Program-made: the position numbers and the translations under genes
Source: Bacteroidota bacterium
Lineage (GTDB): Bacteria > Bacteroidota > Bacteroidia > UKL13-3
Direction: 5' to 3'
Assembly: GCA_040388375.1 (NCBI GenBank)
Contig: JAZKBU010000005.1
Location: 122,725 to 186,724, forward strand
Length of the DNA: 64,000 bases
Notes under the pieces: generated by a model
Told to the model about the DNA's origin: nothing
Seen by the model: only the letters and a program-made list of their open reading frames with translations
Database searches by the model: none
Shown: one piece after another, positions 32,492 to 40,461 of the stretch
Layout: each line of letters starts with the position of its first letter
How positions within the stretch are numbered: the first letter of the stretch is position 1

Positions 32492-34777
32492 ATGAAAAAA
32501 CTTTTTTATACAATTTCAATTTTGGCATTAAGCCTAAACACCTTTGCTCAACAAAAAGTACATGTTTGTGGTACAGATGAGCATTTACAAGCCAATTTAA
32601 AAGCCGATCCTGCTTTAGCAGCTAAAAAGGCACAGTTTGAGCAAAACTGGAAAGTAGCAGCTCAAAGCTATAACCCTAATGATTACAAAAACACAAAATC
32701 AATGGGTAAAGCAGCCGCTAAAAAATATATTATTCCTGTTGTGGTGCATGTTTTTCATTCAGGTACTTCATCAATTGAAAACATTTCCGATGCTCAAATT
32801 AAAAGTGAAATAGCTCAATTAAACAAAAGTTTCAGAAATTTAAATAGCGATACCAATAAACGCAGAGAAATTTTTAAAGACATAGCTGCTGATATGGAGG
32901 TTGAGTTTAGATTAGCTAAAAAAGATCCGAAAGGCAATTGTACCAATGGTATAGTTCGTGTTTATACACCACTTTCTGATAATGGCGATGATGTATTAAA
33001 AACAAAAAGTGTTTGGGATACCAAGCGTTATTTTAATATGTGGGTTGTAAGATCAATCAATAGAGGTAGTGGAATAGGTGTAGCGGGTTATGCTCAATTT
33101 CCTTTTGCTGCAGGTGCTTTATCAGCAGCAACTGATGGTGTAATGGTTATTTATAACGAATTTGGAAATATTGAAAAATCATTACCAGGTCAAACACCAA
33201 ATGTAACTACCACTACCCATGAAGCAGGCCATTGGTTAGGTTTATACCACCCATTTCAAGATTCAGATACTTGCGATTCAGAAGGTGATGGCGTATTTGA
33301 TACCCCAAAAACTTTTTTTAGACCGACCAGCTCATATCCTTTGAGAAACGAATGTGGTAACCCTACTTACAATTCATGTGGTGGTAAAGATTACAGATAT
33401 ATTCCAGAAGGAGGTACTACCTTTATTAGTAATGTTGACTTAACTAAATTTGGCGAAGCATTAGAATTGCCTGATATGCAAGAAAATTTTATGGATTATT
33501 TTATTGGTTCATGCGCAAGCAATATGTTTACTTTACAACAAAAAGCACGTGTTCATTTTTGCTTAGAAAATTATAGAAGCCAATTGTGGGATGAAGAAAA
33601 TTTGTTAAGAATAGGTGTTAGCGATTCTTCTCCTGCTAACTTCTGTCTAACGACATCAGCAATACCAAGTATTTATTCAAATGTAAATAATATCTGTGCC
33701 GGAAATGCTGTTACATTCAGTAACAATACTTATAATGGAACAGCAACAGCCTATAACTGGACTTTTGACGGAGGTACTCCTGCTACATCAACAGCTGCAA
33801 ACCCTGGTAACGTTGTTTATGCGAACCCAGGTGTATATAATGTAAAACTAAGTATTACTACTAACGGAGGAACCGTTGATACTACTTACGTTAATTATGT
33901 AAATGTAGCTAACAATGTAGCTAACAATGCAACATTAAACTTTGCTGATTGGGAATACCAAAATAACTGGCAAGAACAAGGCTGGAGTTTTGTTTCAGAA
34001 AATGGTAGATCAAAATGGGTTAGACAACCAGGTGTATCATACAATGGGGGAATAGCCAGTATGAAATTAGAAGATGATCCATTTAATCAAGTTCCTTCTA
34101 GCGGATTTGAGCAAAATTTCATTTCTCCATCATTTAATTTATCAGCAGCAACTAATCCTACTTTTAATTTTGCTTTTGCTACTGCTTTAACTACAGGTCC
34201 TGGCTCTGCTACTTCGGCAGATGAATTAAGAGTATACTCATCTACTAACTGCGGAACTACTTGGACGCAAATGACAGGAACAGGTATTCCTTCTTTGGGA
34301 ACTAATATTTCAACTACGGGTACTACCAGATTGGATTACACCATTGGTTTTGTTCCAACTGATAAAAGCAAATGGCGTGAAGTAAGCTTAGTGGCTCCTA
34401 AACAAGCTAATGTGCGCTTTAAAATTACTTTACTTAGAAAAGGTGGGGCTACATTTTTCTTAGATGATGTAAGAGTAAGTGCCAGCGGATCTTTAGGTAT
34501 TAAAGATTTAGCAGAAGCTATTAATTTTAATATAGCTCCAAATCCATTTAGTACTAGTACTGAATTAAGCTACGATTTAACTACAGCTAACGAAGTGAAA
34601 ATTTCAGTAATTGATATTTTAGGAAGAGACTTAGGTACTGTGCAAGAGGGTAAACAACAAGCAGGTAACCATACTGCAGTACTTGATAAAAACACTTTAG
34701 GATTAACTAACGGTATTTATTTTGTAAGAGTTGAATTAGGAAACCAAAGTTTTGTAAAGAAAATTATGGTTAACTAA
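32492..34777 (+). CDS. Secreted M43 (cytophagalysin-like) metalloprotease with PKD and T9SS domains
   Basis: The 761-residue protein has a signal peptide (to about T-F-A-Q), a pro-region and an M43/pappalysin catalytic domain. Its zinc site is T-H-E-A-G-H-W-L-G-L-Y-H (about 242-253) with Met-turn N-F-M-D-Y near residue 333 and conserved D-T-P-K and C-G-G loops. A PKD domain (Y-N-W-T-F-D-G-G, N-P-G-V-Y-N-V-K-L, about 420-470) and a beta-sandwich region follow. The last 80 residues (I-A-P-N-P-F to K-K-I-M-V-N) form a T9SS type A sorting domain. It should degrade extracellular proteins. A hairpin with T-run follows the gene. Confidence 0.93.
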   Translation: MKKLFYTISILALSLNTFAQQKVHVCGTDEHLQANLKADPALAAKKAQFEQNWKVAAQSYNPNDYKNTKSMGKAAAKKYIIPVVVHVFHSGTSSIENISDAQIKSEIAQLNKSFRNLNSDTNKRREIFKDIAADMEVEFRLAKKDPKGNCTNGIVRVYTPLSDNGDDVLKTKSVWDTKRYFNMWVVRSINRGSGIGVAGYAQFPFAAGALSAATDGVMVIYNEFGNIEKSLPGQTPNVTTTTHEAGHWLGLYHPFQDSDTCDSEGDGVFDTPKTFFRPTSSYPLRNECGNPTYNSCGGKDYRYIPEGGTTFISNVDLTKFGEALELPDMQENFMDYFIGSCASNMFTLQQKARVHFCLENYRSQLWDEENLLRIGVSDSSPANFCLTTSAIPSIYSNVNNICAGNAVTFSNNTYNGTATAYNWTFDGGTPATSTAANPGNVVYANPGVYNVKLSITTNGGTVDTTYVNYVNVANNVANNATLNFADWEYQNNWQEQGWSFVSENGRSKWVRQPGVSYNGGIASMKLEDDPFNQVPSSGFEQNFISPSFNLSAATNPTFNFAFATALTTGPGSATSADELRVYSSTNCGTTWTQMTGTGIPSLGTNISTTGTTRLDYTIGFVPTDKSKWREVSLVAPKQANVRFKITLLRKGGATFFLDDVRVSASGSLGIKDLAEAINFNIAPNPFSTSTELSYDLTTANEVKISVIDILGRDLGTVQEGKQQAGNHTAVLDKNTLGLTNGIYFVRVELGNQSFVKKIMVN

Positions 34778-34803
34778 ATAGAAAAATAAAAAACTATTTA
34801 AAT

Positions 34804-34837
34804 AAAAAACCCTGACTATTAAAGGTTGGGGTTTTTT
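34804..34837 (+). terminator. Rho-independent terminator after M43 protease
   Basis: AAAAAACCC at 34804-34812 pairs with GGGTTTTTT at 34829-34837, 27 bp after the protease stop. The loop is large, so strength is moderate. Confidence 0.6.
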
Positions 34838-34859
34838 ATTGCTTAAAAGTGAAAAAAAA

Positions 34860-34891
34860 TTTGTGAGAAATAATCCGTAGCCTTACTTTCG
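34860..34891 (+). promoter_or_regulatory. Promoter of tRNA-Ser
   Basis: TTTG at 34860-34863, a 20-bp spacer, then TACTTTCG at 34884-34891 (TAnnTTTG with one mismatch). The tRNA begins 6 bp later, at the position expected for a transcription start close to the mature 5' end. Confidence 0.55.
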
Positions 34892-34896
34892 CAGAT

Positions 34897-34984
34897 GGAG
34901 AGTTGGCAGAGTGGTCGATTGCGGCAGTCTTGAAAACTGTTGTCTGTAACAGGACCTGGGGTTCGAATCCCTAACTCTCCGCCA
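34897..34984 (+). tRNA. tRNA-Ser (anticodon UGA)
   Basis: Acceptor arms GGAGAGT (34897-34903) and ACTCTCC (34974-34980) pair fully; discriminator G and an encoded CCA follow (to 34984). The anticodon loop CTTGAAA (34929-34935) contains TGA, read as Ser codons UCN/UCA. The long variable arm (about 34940-34955) and the T-loop GGTTCGAATCC are typical of class II serine tRNAs. The 3' end of serine tRNAs is a common integration site; integrase sequence lies just downstream. Confidence 0.95.
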
Positions 34985-34998
34985 GTTTAAAATAAAAA

Positions 34999-35044
34999 CA
35001 ACAAAAAAGCCTTTTAATCTTACGATTAAAAGGCTTTTTTGTTG
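34999..35044. terminator. Perfect 21-bp-stem hairpin after tRNA-Ser
   Basis: CAACAAAAAAGCCTTTTAAT(C) at 34999-35019 pairs exactly with 35024-35044 around a TTAC loop. The A- and T-tracts make it a bidirectional intrinsic terminator; it ends tRNA-Ser transcription 15 bp after the CCA. Confidence 0.85.
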
Positions 35045-35145
35045 AAGTCATATCTTTACAGCACGGTTCCATTTACGTTCATATTACAATTGATAGCAAA
35101 AGGGCTGAAATCTCTTTAGGAAAAGAGTGTATTCCCGAAGATTAG
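35041..35145 (+). pseudogene. Remnant of tyrosine integrase N-terminus (arm-binding domain)
   Basis: A 34-codon frame ending in TAG reads G-S-I-Y-V-H-I-T-I-D-S-K-R-A-E-I-S-L-G-K-E and I-P-E-D, and stops where a Trp codon (TGG) is usual. This matches the arm-type DNA-binding domain at the start of Bacteroidota phage/conjugative-element integrases. It has no start codon, and the rest of the enzyme (SAM-like and catalytic domains) is absent. Together with its position 56 bp behind tRNA-Ser it looks like the scar of an integrated element. Confidence 0.7.
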
Positions 35146-35225
35146 CAAATTTTCAATAAAAAAGCCTCCAGGTGTTGCCAAGCATGATAAAAAGGAGAGT
35201 CAGGGGCTTTTAAAAAATTATAAAC

Positions 35226-35259
35226 TAAAAGAGGGAGGTTATTACACCTCCCTCTTTTA
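35226..35259 (-). terminator. Terminator of the large secreted-protein gene
   Basis: TAAAAGAGGGAGGT (35226-35239) pairs perfectly with 35246-35259 around a 6-nt loop. On the minus strand the stem ends in AGTTTATAATTTTTT, and it lies 22 bp after the stop of the leftward gene. Confidence 0.8.
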
Positions 35260-35281
35260 CTAATTAAATATAAAATAAAGC

Positions 35282-38200
35282 TTAATCGTTCTTTAACAGT
35301 TTTTTTGTTAACACCAATTTGTTTCCATTGTATACTTTAATAAAATAAACACCCGATGTCCAGTTAGCAGAATTAACTACAAGGGTTTGGTTAGTGTTTA
35401 TGTTATTAATAGTATATACTTCTTTGCCCAACACATCTTGTATTTCTATTCTATCAGCAATCTCATTATTAAACTCAATAGAGAAAGATTCGTAAGAAGG
35501 GTTAGGATAAACAGAAATCATATTTTGGCTTAACGTAAGTGCTTCTTTTTCTTTTGTACCAGTATGTGCTTGTGCCATTCTCGGAGGTGTAGGAGCACAT
35601 GTCATTTGGTTGATAGGGATAATTCCTCCTGGTTCAAAATTGGAAATAAGAAAGTCATTGAAGCCTATTCCTTTACTGTGCCCATTTAACACAACAGTAG
35701 TTGGGGAAGGATTAGTAGGTGTATTAGGCATGTGTGCAGGATTGGCATAATAAGTAAATCCAGGGCCTCCCACATAAGCATGATCCCAGATCAGATCCCA
35801 GTTTAAGATATTGTTGAAAACGTTGCCTGGATCAATATAGGCAGGAGGAGTTGGGACAGTTAAAGGCTGATAGATCTGATCCACCAAACGTCCTGATCCC
35901 AGGATACCATAATTTCCACCTTCTATATAATTACATTTTATCCATACACCTATCCAGTAAGTAGAAGGATAATTATTTTCACCCAGCGTTGCTATATAAG
36001 GGTCTTTATCGTAGCTCACCACCACTCCGCTGCGCAATGGGTAAATGATATTATACCGGATTTCATTTCTTTTGCCATAAGTACTAACACCTCCCGTATC
36101 AAACCCAATATATTCATTATCGAAAAATTCAATACCATTGGTATATCCTGAAACATAGTTATCGCTGATATCAGAGTATGTAGCATTTTTAACAGAAATG
36201 CCGGCAATATTAGCAGGATTGCCGTTTTGCAGGGTACAGTTTTGAATATCTATATCCGCGTTACTGATTGGGTTAATAACTCGTATACCGTATTCATTAT
36301 TATTGCTTTTCATGTCTTCATAGCTCACATAAAGTCCATGGGCATCATTTGCATCTATTCCTGATTTGAAGAGCGCACGGTAAAAATTATTGACATATTG
36401 AACATCACGAAGAAATCTTCCTCTAAAACCAGTAACTCTAGAACCATTTAGGGCAACACCAAACAGGTAATTACCTACAGCACGGAAAAAATCTCCTCTT
36501 TTGCCACTAGTATATACATAACAATTGTATGATCCTCCCATGTTTGATTTTAAAATAACGTAAGGAGAATATGTTCCACACGCACTTGTTTTAAGACCAA
36601 ACATACGGTTAGCATAAATAAAATTATGGGAGGTAAATGATGCACCATCATTCATATTGGTACCCAAAAGCGCAATATGCAGGTTGTTATTATTAAAATT
36701 ATTGAATAGAATGTCCATGCTTTCACCACTTACAAAATTGCCGTAGTAACGGTATATACCAACCGCAGCATTAGAGATTCCGCATTCGGAAATAGTACCT
36801 TTAGTGAACCGGCCGTTATACAAAATACCATCCCAGGAAGTACAACCTGTAAGCACCGAGTGATCGATATTCAATATTCCGTTACCCGTTACTTCAATAC
36901 GCGAACACGAGTATGCTAATACCACGCTTTGTGTAATATTAACGGTATACCCCGCAGGTACTATTACTGTCTGGCCCGATTTAATCTGATAGTTACCAGA
37001 AGGTACATTAATCTTATGTATTCCCATGCTCACCTTTTGGCTCACATATAACGCGAGGTCGATATATGTTGCTCTTGCTTTTTCACAATCATATCCGAAG
37101 CTTACAGTTTGTGTTTGAAAGGTACAACCACCATAACTAACCGTTACATAATAATCGCCAGGTAGGTTAACATACATGCTTTGTGCAGTAGGAACCTCAG
37201 TATACGGATCGGGTGTATAAGGCATTCCATTAAAATACCATTGAACAGATAAGGCTCCACTGCTTAAGCTACCTAGGTTTGGAATAGAAAGGGTAGTAGG
37301 CAGATTGTTGCCATTGGAAGAAAGTATGGTGATAGGGTTATCATCTTTCACTACACTATTTATACCATAAGTAATTCCGGTATTGGTAGCAGTAATACCA
37401 GTAAGGTAAATAAGTGTTTTACAATTAGCAGCCACCTCTTGTACCCGGGTTACATCTATTTCAGCTAATCTGTCGGCATAAATATTTCCTGTTCGAGTTA
37501 AAAATCCCAGAGAGTAGTCAGGGTTAAAACGGGCAATCATAATATCAGAAGTGTTTGTAGCCGGTGTGCCCGGTAGCCCTGTTCCACTTACAGTATTATT
37601 ATGTGTATATGGAATTACTGCACTATTAGTTGTAGCGATAAGATAGGTGTTGCTCAACCAGTCTCTTTTAACACAAACGGGAGTGACAACAGGAGATGTT
37701 ACAGCTTGATAAAAATACGTGGCATAGTTAACAGTAGCCAAAGTAGATGTTAGTGAAATATAGAAGTTATTGTAAACGCTGCCGCTAATATTTTTCTGAT
37801 ATGCATTTGCCGGTGTTATGGAATTGAGACCGGATGATTTGGTTAAAAAGGAGAGATGAAAATCATTTACTGCTGATGGCGAAGTGTAATTCTGCACATC
37901 GATTTTGGGCATATCCTCATCTTTTCCATCTGTACCTATTGATGCTGCATAATAGGAGTAAAACTCTCCGGAACCATGAAAGGCCGGGATGTCGAAATGT
38001 ATGGCAAATATTTCTTTGTCTGAATCAACAGCGTTGGAGCCAATAACAGTAGTAATTGAAGGGCTAAATCCCGCTGCGTTTGAGTAAGTTGTTCCGGTAA
38101 CAGCAAGCTTAGTGGTATTGCTCATAAAGTCAATATCAGTTACTTCATCCTCTTCGATAGAACCAACAAAAACATATTTAATCGGGTCAAAAACAACTCC

Positions 38201-39568
38201 GCTTATAGGAAGATCATAAGGTAGTACAGTACAAACAAAACCATCTTTACCACCTTTAAAAGGATATAGTCCTGTATAAGGAGTTAGATTTAAGGTTGCA
38301 TTATAGGTGTATCCGCCAACAAGGAATCCTGTTTGCGGAGCACCATCATCAGAAATACATGTAGCACCATCATCATTTGGTCCTCCTATATATAATGATT
38401 TCAATAAACCTCCAGTGCTGTTAAATATGGATACAAATGCATCACTTCCTCCATTAGCAGAATTGTACGTAGCTCCTGGTAATACTCCTGAGTTTGACCC
38501 TGTTCCTGCTGTGGTTCCGCATACTACATATACAGAACCGTTTGCGCTCACATCGGAGAATGTAATGTTACAGTCAGTATATTCCATAGTAGAGCACCAC
38601 TGTATAATACCTGCAGCATTAAAGTGTGCAATAAATGCACGTTCCGCTGCTTCTCCGTTAAAGGTGGAGTATTTGGCACTACCAGGCGATAGGTAAAAAG
38701 TAAGTGTATTGGTTGTTCCCACAATATTTATATCGCCATTTGCATCATGCTTAATGGCATTTCCAGAAGTAAGGCCATTGCCTGTTCCTCCGCCATTAAT
38801 AGTTGATGGACCGATATTGTTAAAGAACTGAAGTGTAGGGTCAATTACCAGTATTTTTGTTTGATCATACTTTGCAGGTTGAAACGATACAATATTATCT
38901 GTATGTGTAAGATGAATAAAATCTACTTGTGTATGTTGTGCATCATCATAATAGGAGAGAGGGATATTATCCGTTATGGTGCCTAATGATGTTTGGATAT
39001 TCATGGCATCGCCTTTTACATCCAATTGATCTGCGCCATCTACCTGGAATTGAATATCTGCAATGTTTGCCCCGGGATAAACAATAATATCATACTTTAT
39101 TGAATGGTCCTTAACTGTGTATACTAAATCAATAGACGGGTATAAGTTATGATAGGTTAACTTTTGGTATCCTGATATATTGGTAATTCCTTCTCGGTTT
39201 TTATCCGAATAAAAATTGTACCTGCCAGTTGCTTCATTACTGGTGGTTACTGATACTGCAGGGTTACTGTTTAAAAAGCGAACATCTACTTTGTGTGCTT
39301 TAGGTTTCTTTTTATCTGAAGAGTTATACTGAATGTAGGAAACGGTGTTCTTCTGGAAAAAGATTCCCGTGTTTTTAAGTTCGGTGTAATACAATACGGC
39401 ATCGGTATTTTTTCCATGTTCATCATGGATTTGACCTTTGTTCTTAATAAAAGCGAGTTCGCTTTTAGGTTGAGGAGGGGAGGCAGGGTCTGCTGCATAC
39501 AGGTAGCAAGCAGAAAAAAGCAAGGAAGCTGAAGCCATTGCTTTTAATAAAAGATGTTTCATTTTCAT
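35282..39568 (-). CDS. Large secreted protein: DUF7948/SBBP-like N-terminus, beta-helix, T9SS domain
   Basis: The 1428-residue protein has a signal peptide (M-A-S-A-S-L-L-F-S-A-C-Y-L-Y-A, to about 25). It has an N-terminal module typical of Bacteroidota SBBP-repeat proteins (F-I-K-N-K-G-Q-I, S-I-D-L-V-Y, Y-D-I-I-V-Y-P-G-A, I-D-P-T-L) and propeller-like blades with F-V-S-I-F or F-I-A-H-F-N patterns (about 230-700). A right-handed beta-helix follows, with N-N-N or S-N-N-E-Y turns (about 860-1250). The final 80 residues (V-Y-P-N-P-S-Y-E to L-L-K-N-D) are a T9SS type A sorting domain. It is expected at the cell surface, perhaps as an adhesin or polysaccharide binder. The LytTR regulator gene lies 140 bp upstream on the same strand. 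Confidence 0.85.
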   Translation of the reverse strand: MKMKHLLLKAMASASLLFSACYLYAADPASPPQPKSELAFIKNKGQIHDEHGKNTDAVLYYTELKNTGIFFQKNTVSYIQYNSSDKKKPKAHKVDVRFLNSNPAVSVTTSNEATGRYNFYSDKNREGITNISGYQKLTYHNLYPSIDLVYTVKDHSIKYDIIVYPGANIADIQFQVDGADQLDVKGDAMNIQTSLGTITDNIPLSYYDDAQHTQVDFIHLTHTDNIVSFQPAKYDQTKILVIDPTLQFFNNIGPSTINGGGTGNGLTSGNAIKHDANGDINIVGTTNTLTFYLSPGSAKYSTFNGEAAERAFIAHFNAAGIIQWCSTMEYTDCNITFSDVSANGSVYVVCGTTAGTGSNSGVLPGATYNSANGGSDAFVSIFNSTGGLLKSLYIGGPNDDGATCISDDGAPQTGFLVGGYTYNATLNLTPYTGLYPFKGGKDGFVCTVLPYDLPISGVVFDPIKYVFVGSIEEDEVTDIDFMSNTTKLAVTGTTYSNAAGFSPSITTVIGSNAVDSDKEIFAIHFDIPAFHGSGEFYSYYAASIGTDGKDEDMPKIDVQNYTSPSAVNDFHLSFLTKSSGLNSITPANAYQKNISGSVYNNFYISLTSTLATVNYATYFYQAVTSPVVTPVCVKRDWLSNTYLIATTNSAVIPYTHNNTVSGTGLPGTPATNTSDIMIARFNPDYSLGFLTRTGNIYADRLAEIDVTRVQEVAANCKTLIYLTGITATNTGITYGINSVVKDDNPITILSSNGNNLPTTLSIPNLGSLSSGALSVQWYFNGMPYTPDPYTEVPTAQSMYVNLPGDYYVTVSYGGCTFQTQTVSFGYDCEKARATYIDLALYVSQKVSMGIHKINVPSGNYQIKSGQTVIVPAGYTVNITQSVVLAYSCSRIEVTGNGILNIDHSVLTGCTSWDGILYNGRFTKGTISECGISNAAVGIYRYYGNFVSGESMDILFNNFNNNNLHIALLGTNMNDGASFTSHNFIYANRMFGLKTSACGTYSPYVILKSNMGGSYNCYVYTSGKRGDFFRAVGNYLFGVALNGSRVTGFRGRFLRDVQYVNNFYRALFKSGIDANDAHGLYVSYEDMKSNNNEYGIRVINPISNADIDIQNCTLQNGNPANIAGISVKNATYSDISDNYVSGYTNGIEFFDNEYIGFDTGGVSTYGKRNEIRYNIIYPLRSGVVVSYDKDPYIATLGENNYPSTYWIGVWIKCNYIEGGNYGILGSGRLVDQIYQPLTVPTPPAYIDPGNVFNNILNWDLIWDHAYVGGPGFTYYANPAHMPNTPTNPSPTTVVLNGHSKGIGFNDFLISNFEPGGIIPINQMTCAPTPPRMAQAHTGTKEKEALTLSQNMISVYPNPSYESFSIEFNNEIADRIEIQDVLGKEVYTINNINTNQTLVVNSANWTSGVYFIKVYNGNKLVLTKKLLKND

Positions 39569-39708
39569 AATTAATATAGATTAAGTCTTCAAAGTTGTGT
39601 AAAGCATTCACCTTAAAAACCACTTATGAGAAATTGTTCAGATTACGTTTGAAGGTGTAAGGAAGATTTAAGAATTCGTAATAAGTTATATCATCTATCA
39701 GTAGATGC

Positions 39709-40461
39709 TTAGATAATCTTTAACCTTGACAGCACTTCCTCTTTTCTTCTTACTGAAATTTCCAGTTGTATTCCATTTTCCATCTCTAAATAACCAGCCT
39801 TGCCTTTTACATATTTTTTTACTTTGTTGAGGTTCACAAGATAGGAGTTGTGAATGCGGCAGAAAGGATGGTTTTCGAACAGTTCTTCATAGTATCCTAT
39901 ATTTTTGGAGGAGATGAGCGGTGCGTTATCATTTGTATAAACAGAAGTATAATTGTTGTCGCTTTTTAAGTAGCAGATATCTTTAATGTGAACGAATTCC
40001 ACATCCGTATAACTGGAAATGGCCACACGTTCAAACAAGTTTTTGTTCTGCGCAAGCATATCGCGGAATGAAGAGAGTTTATCGGTATCTTTTTGGTTGC
40101 CCTGTAAAGAAACAAACCTGTCCAGAGACTCATAAAGTTCTTTGGGATCAACCGGTTTTAACAAATAATCGAGAGCCGAAAACCGAATAGCTTGTATCGC
40201 AAACTGATCGTATGCAGTTACAAAAATGATTCTGAAATCAAATTTATCCAGTTGGCTCAGCAAATAAAAACCATCTCCATTTGGCATTTGTATATCTAGA
40301 AATAGAATATCTATTTTGCCCTTGTTCTTAAGGATCATTTTTAATCCTTCTTCGGCTGAAGAAGCTTCACCTATCACCTGTATATCCTTTCCGGATTTCT
40401 TCAATAATAGTTTTAACGTCTCAATATTATTTATCTCATCATCAATGATGGCTACTCTCAT
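39709..40461 (-). CDS. LytTR-family response regulator
   Basis: The 250-residue protein has a receiver domain with phospho-acceptor Asp in L-F-L-D-I-Q-M (about 56), acidic pocket I-I-D-D-E (6-8), T in V-T-A-Y-D and Lys in L-L-K-P-V (about 107). A LytTR DNA-binding domain follows (about 150-250: I-C-Y-L-K-S-D-N-N-Y-T, C-R-I-H-N-S-Y-L-V-N, V-R-R-K). LytTR proteins usually bind paired direct repeats near the promoters they control. It overlaps the kinase by 4 bp, and the large secreted-protein gene follows it by 140 bp, making that gene a likely target. Confidence 0.95.
   Translation of the reverse strand: MRVAIIDDEINNIETLKLLLKKSGKDIQVIGEASSAEEGLKMILKNKGKIDILFLDIQMPNGDGFYLLSQLDKFDFRIIFVTAYDQFAIQAIRFSALDYLLKPVDPKELYESLDRFVSLQGNQKDTDKLSSFRDMLAQNKNLFERVAISSYTDVEFVHIKDICYLKSDNNYTSVYTNDNAPLISSKNIGYYEELFENHPFCRIHNSYLVNLNKVKKYVKGKAGYLEMENGIQLEISVRRKEEVLSRLKII

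Noticed and set aside
35159..35217. Possible structured RNA between the integrase remnant and the big gene's terminator
   Set aside because: Only a weak outer pairing (AAAAAGCC with GGGCTTTT) could be drawn and no promoter was seen.
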